Shown in pieces: positions 47,290 through 55,445 of a stretch of DNA of 64,000 bases. This stretch comes from Saccharothrix deserti. Its GTDB lineage: Bacteria > Actinomycetota > Actinomycetes > Mycobacteriales > Pseudonocardiaceae. Made by a program: the position numbers and the translations under genes. The stretch is taken from positions 1 through 64,000 of the forward strand of contig NZ_VKAB01000023.1 in assembly GCF_009769385.1 (NCBI RefSeq), read 5' to 3'. The notes under the pieces are model-generated. The model saw only the letters and a program-made list of their open reading frames with translations, was not told the DNA's origin and did no database searches. Each line of letters begins with the position of its first letter. Within the stretch, counting starts at the first letter, position 1.

Positions 47290-48183
47290 TCATGAGTCGG
47301 TCGGCGGGCCGTCGATCGGGATGGTGTCCAGGACCGACTCCGCGATCGACCGGGCCGGCTCCCGGTAGGCCTCGGCCAGACCGCGGAAGACCTGCTCGGC
47401 GCGGATCGCCGGCCAGTCCTCCGGCAGGTGCTCGGCGGGCAGGCGGGGGTCCTGCCGGACGAGCTGCAGCCACTCGGTGTGCAGCAGCAGTTGTCTGGCC
47501 AGGTCGTCCGGGGCGTCGGGCAACGGGCGGTCGCCGTCCCAGCGGCGCAGGAACGCGTGGTAGCGCTCCGCGATCGCGGACACGTCGAACGCGGCGTGCA
47601 CGATCTGGTCGGCCTCGGTCGGCTTGGTCGCGTGCGCGGTGAACACGTTGAGGTAGTCGTTCAGGTCGAGGTCGTCGACCAGGTTGGGCACGTCCACCGC
47701 GCCGGGGGCGACCCACAGCCCGTTCTGCAGCGGACCGAATCCGCCCCAGATGAGACGCGAGCGGAGGTCGTGTCGCTGGCTGCGCCAGGACTCGGGCAGG
47801 GAGAATCCCACCATGGTCCAGGTGCCGTCCCAGTCGTTGTTGACCGCACCGCTGTGCCAGACCCGGTGCTCGCCGTCGTCCAGGACGGCCGCCGAACGCG
47901 CGGTCAGCCCGAAGTACATCCGCCTGCCGTTGCGGTGCCTGACCAGCAGATCCCGCTTGACCATGCGGGTCAACGTCGAGCGGACCGCTTCCTCGGAGAC
48001 GCCGATCCGGGCGAACACGTCGATGACGCTGCCGGAGAAGACCGCGATGCCGCGGTTGAGCACGTGAACGCCCAGGAAGCTGAGCATCAGCGACTGGGGC
48101 CGGACCGATGCTTCCTGCTCACCACCCCTGGCCGGCGGATCGTCGTGCGAGGTCACGGTGCGAGCGTAACCCGAGGCGTTCAC
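47290..48183 (-). CDS. PaaX-family transcriptional repressor
   Basis: This 297-residue protein shows the PaaX N-terminal winged helix (SLMLSFLGVHVLNRGIAVFSGSVIDVFARIGVSEEAVRSTLTRMVKRDLL, about 30-80), the central domain (DWDGTWTMVGFSLPESWRSQRHDLRSRLIWGGFGPLQNGLWVAP) and the C-terminal PaaX domain with LPEDWPAIRAEQVFRGLAEAY. PaaX repressors respond to CoA thioesters of aromatic acids such as phenylacetyl-CoA. It is divergent from the Rieske operon, its likely target. The listed GTG start at 48183 could be shortened to GTG 48153. Confidence 0.9.
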   Translation of the reverse strand: MNASGYARTVTSHDDPPARGGEQEASVRPQSLMLSFLGVHVLNRGIAVFSGSVIDVFARIGVSEEAVRSTLTRMVKRDLLVRHRNGRRMYFGLTARSAAVLDDGEHRVWHSGAVNNDWDGTWTMVGFSLPESWRSQRHDLRSRLIWGGFGPLQNGLWVAPGAVDVPNLVDDLDLNDYLNVFTAHATKPTEADQIVHAAFDVSAIAERYHAFLRRWDGDRPLPDAPDDLARQLLLHTEWLQLVRQDPRLPAEHLPEDWPAIRAEQVFRGLAEAYREPARSIAESVLDTIPIDGPPTDS

Positions 48184-48206
48184 GGGCGTCCTCCCTCGAC
48201 GAGGAT

Positions 48207-48248
48207 GTTAGGCACATTCTTGACGGCCGACACATATCAGCCTAACTT
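48207..48248. promoter_or_regulatory. Promoter and PaaX-type inverted repeat before the Rieske operon
   Basis: TTGACG (48220-48225) and TAACTT (48243-48248) with a 17-base spacer form a good sigma-70 promoter. GTTAGGC (48207-48213) and GCCTAAC (48240-48246) are complementary arms flanking the -35 and overlapping the -10, as a repressor site would. Confidence 0.6.
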
Positions 48249-48290
48249 CGACAACTACCGCACCTCGCCACACCTGGAGGTAACAGAGTC

Positions 48291-49364
48291 ATGACGTTCG
48301 CACGCAACCAGTGGTACGTGGCGGCCTACGGCCACGAGATCGGGCGCGAGCTGTTCGGCAGGACGATCCTCGGCGAACCGCTGGTGTTCTACCGCAGTGA
48401 GGAAACGGGCGAGGTCGTGGCGCTGGCCGACCGGTGCGTGCACCGGCGCTACCCGTTGTCGGAGAGCAGGCTCGAAGGCGACACGATCGTCTGCGGCTAC
48501 CACGGCTTCACCTACGACAAGGCCGGCACCTGCGTGTTCGTGCCGGGACAGGCGCGGATCCCACGGACCGCGCGGGTGGCGTCGTACCCGGTGGTCGAGC
48601 AGGACTCGTTCGTCTGGGTGTGGATCGGCGACCGCGACCGGGCCGACGAGGCGCTGATCCCCCGGGCGCCCTGGCTGGCCGACCCCGACTACACCACGGT
48701 GTGCGGGATGGAACCGCTGGCCGCCCGGTACGAGCTGCTGGTCGACAACCTGATGGACCTGTCGCACGAGACCTACCTGCACGGTGGCTACATCGGCACG
48801 CCGGAGGTGGCGAACACCCCGATCACCACCGAGGTCGACGAGGACAACAAGATCATCTACGTGAGCCGGCACATGGCCGACGCCGCGTGCCCGCCGTTCT
48901 ACTCCAAGTCCACCGGCATCGAGGGCCGGATCACCCGGTGGCAGGACATCGAGTACCACCCGCCGTGCCTGTACATCCTGCACAGCCGGATCGCGCCGGT
49001 CGGCGTGCTGCCCAACGAGGACGGCTCGGACCCGGACGCCTTCCACGTCGAGGTCGTCTACGCGATCACCCCGGAGACCGAGCACAGCACGCACGACTTC
49101 TGGGCCGTGGCGCGGGACTTCGCCCTGGGCGACCAGGAGGTGTCGGACTTCCTGCGGGAGAACAACCGCACGGTGGTGATGCAGGACGTCGTCGCGCTGG
49201 ACATCCTCGAGCAGGTGATCCAGAAGGAGCCGGAGGACTACCAGGAGCTGTCGATCAACATCGACACCGGTGGTCTGGCGGCGCGGCGCATCCTCAAGCG
49301 CATGGCGGCCGAGTCCGACGAGCCGGTCAAGGCGGCCAAGGCGGCCAAGGCGGCCAAGGCATGA
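48291..49364 (+). CDS. Rieske non-heme iron oxygenase (vanillate demethylase A-like)
   Basis: The 357-residue oxygenase has the Rieske ligands Cys49-x-His51 and Cys68-x-x-His71, and the mononuclear iron motif DNLMDLSHETYLH with His159 and His164 and the bridging Asp156. It is of the VanA/TsaM/DdmC class that demethylates or hydroxylates aromatic acids with electrons from a VanB-type reductase. The last 16 residues are an Ala/Lys repeat (KAAKAAKAAKA) from a 9-bp tandem DNA repeat. GGAGGTAA precedes ATG 48291. It is first in a three-gene operon. The real substrate is unknown. Confidence 0.9.
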   Translation: MTFARNQWYVAAYGHEIGRELFGRTILGEPLVFYRSEETGEVVALADRCVHRRYPLSESRLEGDTIVCGYHGFTYDKAGTCVFVPGQARIPRTARVASYPVVEQDSFVWVWIGDRDRADEALIPRAPWLADPDYTTVCGMEPLAARYELLVDNLMDLSHETYLHGGYIGTPEVANTPITTEVDEDNKIIYVSRHMADAACPPFYSKSTGIEGRITRWQDIEYHPPCLYILHSRIAPVGVLPNEDGSDPDAFHVEVVYAITPETEHSTHDFWAVARDFALGDQEVSDFLRENNRTVVMQDVVALDILEQVIQKEPEDYQELSINIDTGGLAARRILKRMAAESDEPVKAAKAAKAAKA

Positions 49365-49660
49365 GTGACCGGGCCGCGATGCTGCGCGGCGACACCGTCT
49401 ACCGGATCCACTGGGAACTGGGGACGGACGTGCTGATCGGCGTGTGCCACTGCGGCGCGGAGCACGACTCGGAGGACCCGGTGGAGCTGTGGGAGTGGCT
49501 GCTGGCCCACCCGGACGGCCACGAACCGCCGTCCACCGACCAGCCTCCGGTCGACCCGTCCGCGGCCGACCAACCTCCCGCCGACCAGCTTCCCGCCGAC
49601 CAGCCGCCTGCCGCTCGCGAGCCCGTTGTCGACCGGCAGCCCGTCGGCGCCCAGTCCTGA
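49361..49660 (+). CDS. Small conserved-type protein with CHCG motif, Pro-rich tail
   Basis: The 99-residue product overlaps the Rieske gene by ATGA and begins MSDRAAMLRGDTVYRIHWELGTDVLIG, then VCHCGAEHDSEDPVELWEWLLAHPDGHEPP, a compact domain with a Cys-His-Cys cluster. The second half is repetitive (DQPPVDPSAADQPPADQLPA). Its place between oxygenase and reductase genes suggests a role in the same enzyme system, for example as a small partner protein. I do not recognise a named family. It ends 22 bp before the reductase gene. Confidence 0.72.
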   Translation: MSDRAAMLRGDTVYRIHWELGTDVLIGVCHCGAEHDSEDPVELWEWLLAHPDGHEPPSTDQPPVDPSAADQPPADQLPADQPPAAREPVVDRQPVGAQS

Positions 49661-49681
49661 ACAATCCGAACAGGAGTCCGG

Positions 49682-50641
49682 ATGACCGCGTTCACCGAGC
49701 CTCGTACCGTGGTGGAACTCGACGTCCTGCTTGAGCGCAAGGAGAGCGTGGCCGACGGCGTGGTGCGGCTGACCCTGCGCCACCCCGACGGCGAGCCGTT
49801 GCCCGCCTGGGAGCCCGGCGCCCACCTCGACCTCGTGCTCGGGCCCGACCTCGTCCGGCAGTACTCGCTGTGCGGCGACCCGGCGGACCGTTCGGTGTTC
49901 GAGGTGGCGGTGCTCCACGAGCCGGAGGGCCGCGGCGGCTCCCGGCACGTGCACGAACAGCTCGCGGCGGGCAGCACCGTGCGCATCCGCGGGCCGCGCA
50001 ACAACTTCCCGCTGGTGGAGGCGCGGCGCTACCAGTTCGTCGCGGGTGGCATCGGGATCACGCCGATCCTGCCGATGCTGGCCGCCGTCCACGAGCAAGG
50101 GGCGGACTGGCAGCTGCTGTACGGCGGGCGGACGCGTTCGTCGATGGCCTTCGTCGCGGAGCTGCGCGAGCGGTACGGCGACCGGGTGATCATCGCGCCG
50201 CAGGACGAGACGGGACTGTTGGACCTGGACTCCTTCGTGGCGCAGGACCCGGACGTCCCGGTCTACTGCTGCGGGCCGGAGCCGCTGCTCACCGCCGTCG
50301 AGCAGCGTCTCCCACCCGGTCGCGCCCACGTCGAGCGCTTCACGCCCAAGGCCGACGCCGACAGCGGCGAGCGGACGTCGTTCGAGGTGGAGCTGGCGCT
50401 GTCGGGCCGGACGCTGGTCGTGCCCGAGGACAAGTCGATCCTGCACACCATCGAGGAAGCTGGGATCACCGTGCTGTCCTCGTGCCAGGAGGGCACCTGC
50501 GGCACGTGCGAGACCGGCGTGCTGGAGGGCACCCCCGACCACCGGGACTCCCTGCTCAACGACGAGGAGAAGGCCGCCTGCGACGTGATGATGATCTGCG
50601 TGTCGAGGTCGTGCGGCCCGCGATTGGTGCTCGACCTCTGA
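49682..50641 (+). CDS. PDR/VanB-family oxidoreductase (FMN, NAD, 2Fe-2S)
   Basis: This 319-residue reductase has the phthalate-dioxygenase-reductase layout: FMN-binding barrel (RQYSLCGDPADR near 60), NAD-binding domain (FVAGGIGITPILPMLAAVHEQG near 120), and a C-terminal plant-type 2Fe-2S ferredoxin domain with SCQEGTCGTCETGVLEG (three Cys) and the fourth Cys in MMICVSRSCG. It passes electrons from NADH to the Rieske oxygenase encoded just upstream. ATG 49682. This completes a VanAB-type pair. Confidence 0.92.
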   Translation: MTAFTEPRTVVELDVLLERKESVADGVVRLTLRHPDGEPLPAWEPGAHLDLVLGPDLVRQYSLCGDPADRSVFEVAVLHEPEGRGGSRHVHEQLAAGSTVRIRGPRNNFPLVEARRYQFVAGGIGITPILPMLAAVHEQGADWQLLYGGRTRSSMAFVAELRERYGDRVIIAPQDETGLLDLDSFVAQDPDVPVYCCGPEPLLTAVEQRLPPGRAHVERFTPKADADSGERTSFEVELALSGRTLVVPEDKSILHTIEEAGITVLSSCQEGTCGTCETGVLEGTPDHRDSLLNDEEKAACDVMMICVSRSCGPRLVLDL

Positions 50642-50749
50642 CACGCCGACGGCACTGACGCCATTTGCGGCACTTGTGCGACTCGCTTGATCCGCTACGC
50701 TTAACGTGAAACGTCTTCATCTTCTTGGTGAGTGAAGGGCGGCCGTTCG

Positions 50750-52594
50750 GTGAAGCGATCGATGCTCGTGCTCGTGCTGCTGTTGATGTCATTGGCGACA
50801 CCCAGCGTCGCGGCCGCGGACGGTCTGCCGTTCGACGACACCACGCTGGTGGTCGCCGACGGGGCGTTCCGCGACCAGCACGGGCGCGAGGTGGTGCTGC
50901 GCGGGTTCAACGTCTCCGGCACCGCCAAGCTCGCCGAGCACCGGGGTCTGCCGTTCGCCAGCACGGCGGACGCCCGGTCGTCCGCGGTCGCGATGCGCAA
51001 GCTGACCGGGGCCAACGCGGTGCGCTTCCTGGTCACGTGGGCGTGGGTCGAGCCCGAACCGCGCCGGATCGACCACGCCTACCTGGACCGGGTGACCGAG
51101 CAGATCAGCGCGTTCACCGACCAGGGCATCCGGGTCTACGTCGACTTCCACCAGGACCTGTACTCGCGGTACATCTTCAACCGCGACAGCTGGTACACCG
51201 GCGACGGTGCGCCGGAGTGGGTCGTGCGCGCGGGCGGCTACCCGAAGGAGTCCTGCGGGCTCTGCGCGCACTGGGGCCAGAACATGAAGAACAACAACGC
51301 GGTCACCGCCGCCGTGTACGACTTCTGGCACAACCGCGAGGTCACCACCTCGGCCGGGCCGATCCGCATCCGCGACGAGTTCCACTACCAGGCGGGCGAG
51401 GCGATGCGGCACGTGAAGTCGCGGCTGTCCGCCCAGGCGTTCCGGCTGGTGCTCGGCGTCAACCCGCTCAACGAGCCCTACGCCGGGCGGTACGACCAGG
51501 GGCAGGACAGCGTCGCTTGGGAACGTGACCTGCTCTGGCCGTTCTACCAGCAGTTCCGGCAGCGGATGGACGAGGCGGGCTGGGCCGACAAGCCCGCGCT
51601 CATCGAGCCGCTGGTGTTCTGGAACCAGAACGTGGACTTCTTCGCCGAACCGGGCGGGTTCCCCGCCGTGCCCGCGTTGGGCAGCCGGTACGTGTTCAAC
51701 TCGCACTTCTACGACGGCGCCGCGCAGTCCGGTGTGCTGAAGCCGGGCAAGGCCGGCGACGGCGAGTACACGACCGCGTTCGGCCGGATTCGCGATCGTG
51801 CGAGCGCGCTCGGCACGACGGGGATCGTGTCCGAGTTCGGGCACCCGGTCGCGGGCTTCACGTCGGACAAGAACCCGACCGTGCTGAAGGCGATGTACCA
51901 GGCGCTGGACTCCCGGCTGTCCGGGGCGCAGTGGTGGGCCGGCGCGGCCCGGTCCGGTCCGGTGCTGTCGGGCAGCCAGTGGCACTGGGACGTGAACTAC
52001 GGACGGCACCACGAGTTGATGAACGACAACCCGGACAAGGTGCGCACCGAGGGCGACGCGATGAACGACGAGCACTTCTCGGCCGTGCGCCTCGATGACA
52101 GCGGGAACCCCGTGCTCACGGTGGAGAGCCGCGTGGTCGACCGGCTGTTCCCGCGTGCCGTCGCGGGCAAGACCGCCGCGTTCACCTACGAGGACCGTGC
52201 CAGGGACGGCAGCACCGTGCTGTCGTGGAACAAGATCCCCGACACGATGCCCGCCGTGCGAGCTCTGGTCGGCACGGGACAGTTCGGCGTTCTCGTGTGG
52301 CGTTCCAACGGCGTCGCCGCCCCGACCGAACTGCACCTGCCGTCGACCTTCGCCCCCGCGTCCACCACGGTCGTGAGCGACCTGGCCACCGTCACCGGCC
52401 TCCCCGCCTACACCGGCACCCAACGCGTGTCCGTGGCGCCGGAACCCGGCACCCCCGGCGTGAACCGCCTGCTCCTGTCCACCCAAACCCCGGGCCTGCA
52501 CTTCGCCCTGGTGACCAACAACCCGTCAACGGGATCGCCGGCCGCCGCCCAAGCCGAGCTGGCCGCATGGGCGACAGCCACCTTCCCCCAGTAG
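50750..52594 (+). CDS. Secreted GH5-family glycoside hydrolase (endoglycoceramidase/cellulase-like)
   Basis: The 614-residue protein has a signal peptide (about 1-24) and a GH5 TIM barrel: LRGFNVSGTAKL, VRFLVTWAWVEPEP, GIRVYVDFHQDLYSRYIF, the acid/base Glu in GVNPLNEPYAG, and the nucleophile Glu in TGIVSEFGHPV. The sequence is nearest the endoglycosylceramidase-like GH5 group. The C-terminal 150 residues form a beta-sandwich domain that often follows this barrel. GTG 50750 gives a proper signal peptide; an in-frame GTG at 50732 also exists. The region 50642-50731 holds the promoter only. Confidence 0.87.
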   Translation: MKRSMLVLVLLLMSLATPSVAAADGLPFDDTTLVVADGAFRDQHGREVVLRGFNVSGTAKLAEHRGLPFASTADARSSAVAMRKLTGANAVRFLVTWAWVEPEPRRIDHAYLDRVTEQISAFTDQGIRVYVDFHQDLYSRYIFNRDSWYTGDGAPEWVVRAGGYPKESCGLCAHWGQNMKNNNAVTAAVYDFWHNREVTTSAGPIRIRDEFHYQAGEAMRHVKSRLSAQAFRLVLGVNPLNEPYAGRYDQGQDSVAWERDLLWPFYQQFRQRMDEAGWADKPALIEPLVFWNQNVDFFAEPGGFPAVPALGSRYVFNSHFYDGAAQSGVLKPGKAGDGEYTTAFGRIRDRASALGTTGIVSEFGHPVAGFTSDKNPTVLKAMYQALDSRLSGAQWWAGAARSGPVLSGSQWHWDVNYGRHHELMNDNPDKVRTEGDAMNDEHFSAVRLDDSGNPVLTVESRVVDRLFPRAVAGKTAAFTYEDRARDGSTVLSWNKIPDTMPAVRALVGTGQFGVLVWRSNGVAAPTELHLPSTFAPASTTVVSDLATVTGLPAYTGTQRVSVAPEPGTPGVNRLLLSTQTPGLHFALVTNNPSTGSPAAAQAELAAWATATFPQ

Positions 52595-52595
52595 C

Positions 52596-53891
52596 TCACA
52601 CACCCGTCAGGGACTGAATTTCCTCGTAGGTCGGGACGTTGGTGGGCGTGGGAGCGCCGTCCCGAACGGCTTCGGCGGTTCGGACGGCCTCCCCCAGCGC
52701 GGCGCGGAAGAGCAGCGAGCCGGTGCTGACACGTCGGACGCCCAGGTCTTCCAAGATCCGGACGTCCAGCTGTGCCAGCACGTTCAGGGGCACGGGGACG
52801 GCGGCTACCACGGCGGCGATCCCCTGCTCGTCCTTGAGGCCGGGGACGAAGATGCCGTCGGCGCCTGCGTCCACGTAGGTGAGGGCGCGGGGGATCGTTG
52901 ATTCCCGGTCTACGCCTAGCCAGTGCGTGTCGACGCGGGCGTTGACGAACATGCCGGGCGCGGCTTCCTTGAACGCCCGCACGATCCCCGCCTGCTCCAC
53001 GGGATCGGCCAACCCCTCACCACGCCCGTCCTCGACGTTCACCCCCGCAACGCCCAGCTCCCACAGCTCCGCCGCCAACGAACGCACATCACCACCGAAC
53101 CCGGCCTCGACGTCCACCGTCACCGGCACGGGCAGCCGCACCAACATCCGGGCCAACGCCACCGTCTCCGCACGCGCCGCCCCCGCCGCGTCCGGAATCC
53201 CGTGCGCCGCCGCCACACCCAGGCTCGTCGTGCCGACGGCCGCGAACCCGGCCCGCACCAAAGCCGCCGCCGACGCGAAGTCCCAAGCGTTCGGCAGCAC
53301 CAGGAACCCGTCGTGCATCCGGTGGAACGCCCGCGCCCCCTCCACCAACGCCAACGCGTGCGCCCGCCCCGGACACGAGTGCCGCCCGGCCCCGAACCAA
53401 GCGTCACGCAGATCCACCTCGACCACCGCACCGTCAGGCGCGACCCGCCGCGTCACCGGCACCGGCGGCTCGACCCCGGCGATCAACGCCCGCGTCGCGT
53501 CACACGCCTGCACCAGCAACCCGATCCGGTTGGCCGTCTCCTCGTCCCACACCCCGCCACAAGCGGCGACCAGCCGTGCCACCGCCTCATCGGCCTCACG
53601 CGTCACTTCGACGTGCGGCTGGTAACACCGAGCCACCACCGCCACATCCGACGCGACCGACCGGGACAGCCCCAACGCCTCCGCCAACACCGCCACCGGC
53701 GCCCCCGCCCGCCGCAACGACGCAAGATCCACAGTGGACAGAGTCCGCTCGACGAACGCCCGCCGCCGCGAGTGGTCCACCCCCTCGCTGAACCGCGCCA
53801 CACCGGCCCGCAGCCACGCCACCCCGGACTCCGCCAACGGCACCGGCGTCACGACGTAAGCCTCGTTGAGCAGCAACTCCTCGGAAGTCAT
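52596..53891 (-). CDS. Fusion of a P450-like N-terminal region and a PEP-mutase/isocitrate-lyase domain
   Basis: The C-terminal 245 residues are a PEP-mutase/ICL-superfamily barrel: FHRMHDGFLVLPNAWDFASAAALVRAGFAAVGTTSLGVAAAHG, then VTVDVEAGFGGD and GVAGVNVEDGRGEG. The N-terminal 185 residues resemble a shortened cytochrome P450: an I-helix-like LLVQACDATRALI and the heme-ligand loop WFGAGRHSCPGRAHALALVE with Cys173. The P450 part is less than half normal size and lacks the clear ExxR helix, so a heme enzyme is doubtful. I start at ATG 53891; an earlier start at 53948 would overlap the divergent ArsR gene. The enzyme activity is unknown. Confidence 0.75.
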   Translation of the reverse strand: MTSEELLLNEAYVVTPVPLAESGVAWLRAGVARFSEGVDHSRRRAFVERTLSTVDLASLRRAGAPVAVLAEALGLSRSVASDVAVVARCYQPHVEVTREADEAVARLVAACGGVWDEETANRIGLLVQACDATRALIAGVEPPVPVTRRVAPDGAVVEVDLRDAWFGAGRHSCPGRAHALALVEGARAFHRMHDGFLVLPNAWDFASAAALVRAGFAAVGTTSLGVAAAHGIPDAAGAARAETVALARMLVRLPVPVTVDVEAGFGGDVRSLAAELWELGVAGVNVEDGRGEGLADPVEQAGIVRAFKEAAPGMFVNARVDTHWLGVDRESTIPRALTYVDAGADGIFVPGLKDEQGIAAVVAAVPVPLNVLAQLDVRILEDLGVRRVSTGSLLFRAALGEAVRTAEAVRDGAPTPTNVPTYEEIQSLTGV

Positions 53892-53947
53892 GGAGCGAAC
53901 GTAAGCCCGAAAAACTTCGGCGCACGCCGAACCGTCGAACGCGCACA

Positions 53948-54634
53948 ATGGCCGACATGGCAGCCGACGAACTGGCGAACCTGGCCGCGCTCCTGGCCGA
54001 CCGCAGCCGCGCCCGGTTCCTGCTCGCCCTCATGGACGGCAAGGCGTGGACGGCCGGCGAACTGGCCGACGCCGCCGAAGTCGCACCCTCGACGGCCAGC
54101 GAGCACCTGACCCGCCTCGTCCACGGCGGCCTCCTCGTCGAACGCCGCCAAGGCCGCCACCGCTACGTCCAACTCGCAGGTGCCAAACAAGCCCGGCTGC
54201 TCGAAGACCTGCTCGGCTACCTGGGTCCCACCGAACCGCCGAAACCCACCCTCAGCGCGTCCGCCGCCAACCAGGCCCTCCGCCGAGGCCGCACGTGCTA
54301 CGACCACCTGGCCGGCCGCCTGGGCGTGGCCATCACCGACGCCATGACGGCACGCGGCCTGCTCACCGACGGCCTCACCGTCACCGACGACGGCCTCACG
54401 TGGCTCAAGGACGAACTGGCGTTCACGCCACCCGGCACCCGCCGCCCGCTCGCCAAGGCGTGCCTGGACTGGACCGAACGCCGCTCCCACCTGGCGGGCA
54501 CGGCGGGCGCGCACGTGTGCTCCCACCTCCACGCCCGGGACTGGGTGCGGAAGATCGGCACGGGACGCGCCGTCCGCCTCACCCCGACCGGCGAAGCGGC
54601 ACTGCGCGACCTGCTCGGCGTTTCCGCGCCCTAG
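53948..54634 (+). CDS. ArsR-family HTH regulator
   Basis: The 228-residue protein has an N-terminal winged helix of the ArsR type (ELANLAALLADRSRARFLLALMDGKAWTAGELADAAEVAPSTASEHLTRLVHGGLLVERRQGRHRYVQLA, about 8-78) and a C-terminal domain with CLDWTERRSHLAGTAGAHVCSHLHARDWVRKIGTGRAVRLTPTG that is common in actinobacterial members. Metal-binding cysteine pairs of the classical sensors are not evident. It is divergent from the PEP-mutase fusion gene, 56 bp apart, and likely regulates it. The listed start is ATG 53948; ATG 53957 is also possible. Confidence 0.88.
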   Translation: MADMAADELANLAALLADRSRARFLLALMDGKAWTAGELADAAEVAPSTASEHLTRLVHGGLLVERRQGRHRYVQLAGAKQARLLEDLLGYLGPTEPPKPTLSASAANQALRRGRTCYDHLAGRLGVAITDAMTARGLLTDGLTVTDDGLTWLKDELAFTPPGTRRPLAKACLDWTERRSHLAGTAGAHVCSHLHARDWVRKIGTGRAVRLTPTGEAALRDLLGVSAP

Positions 54635-54640
54635 GACGTC

Positions 54641-55390
54641 TCAGCTCGTCAGCCACGACGGCAGCCACGAGGAGTTCCCCGTCGGCAGCACGTCGACCAC
54701 CACGCACGTGATGTTGTCCGGCCCGCCACCCGCATTGGCCGCCTCGATCAACGCGCGCACGGTCTCGTCACCGTCCGAGGAAGCCGCCAGCAGCCCGGCG
54801 ATGTCCGCCGCGCCGATCACGTCCGACAGCCCGTCCGAGCAGATCAGGTACCGGTCGCCCGCCTCGACGTCCTGGAAGAACAGGTCCGGGTCGTGCGCGC
54901 TGCCCGCCTGGAGCGCGCGCATGAGCATGGACCGGCCGGGGTGCTCGGCGGCCTGTTCGGCGGCCATCCGACCGTCGTCCACCAACGCCTGGACCATGGT
55001 GTGGTCCCTGGTGATCTGGGTCAGCTCGCCCTCGCGGACGAGGTAGCAGCGCGAGTCGCCGATGTGCCCGACCGCGAACCGCTCACCGTCCCAGAGCAGC
55101 GCGGTGAGCGTGGTGCCCATGCCGCGCATGTCGAAGTTCTCCTCGGCCAGGTCGGTCAGCCGGATGGCGATCTCCCGTGCCGCGCCGGACAGTTCACCGA
55201 GTGGGTCGTCGGCCTCCACGTCGAGGTCGGCCAGCACCGCCACCGCGATCGAACTCGCCACTTCGCCGTACGCGTGTCCGCCCATGCCGTCGGCGACGGC
55301 GAACAGGCGTTCGCTGAAGTACACGGAGTCCTCGTTCGCTTCACGGCGCAGGCCGGGGTCGGTGCCGACGGCGTACCGGAGCGCATACAT
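54641..55390 (-). CDS. PP2C-family protein serine/threonine phosphatase
   Basis: This 249-residue phosphatase shows all main PP2C (PPM) motifs: LRREANEDSVY, VADGMGGHAYGEVAS, GMGTTLTALLW, VGHIGDSRCYLVREGEL, ICSDGLSDVI and GPDNITCVVVDV, which supply the aspartates for two metal ions. It is the soluble Stp/PstP type, without a TM helix. It removes phosphate from Ser/Thr of proteins phosphorylated by Hanks-type kinases. ATG 55390. It overlaps nothing and is convergent with the ArsR gene. Confidence 0.94.
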   Translation of the reverse strand: MYALRYAVGTDPGLRREANEDSVYFSERLFAVADGMGGHAYGEVASSIAVAVLADLDVEADDPLGELSGAAREIAIRLTDLAEENFDMRGMGTTLTALLWDGERFAVGHIGDSRCYLVREGELTQITRDHTMVQALVDDGRMAAEQAAEHPGRSMLMRALQAGSAHDPDLFFQDVEAGDRYLICSDGLSDVIGAADIAGLLAASSDGDETVRALIEAANAGGGPDNITCVVVDVLPTGNSSWLPSWLTS

Positions 55391-55445
55391 GTCGCACAGT
55401 GAATCACCCGCACGGGTGCCCGTGAGCAGTGCATGTCCAATCCGG

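Noticed and set aside
48434-49660. Long alternative frame through the Rieske gene joined to the CHCG protein
   Set aside because: Its first 300 codons are a shadow of the Rieske gene; the real small gene starts at the ATGA overlap at 49361.
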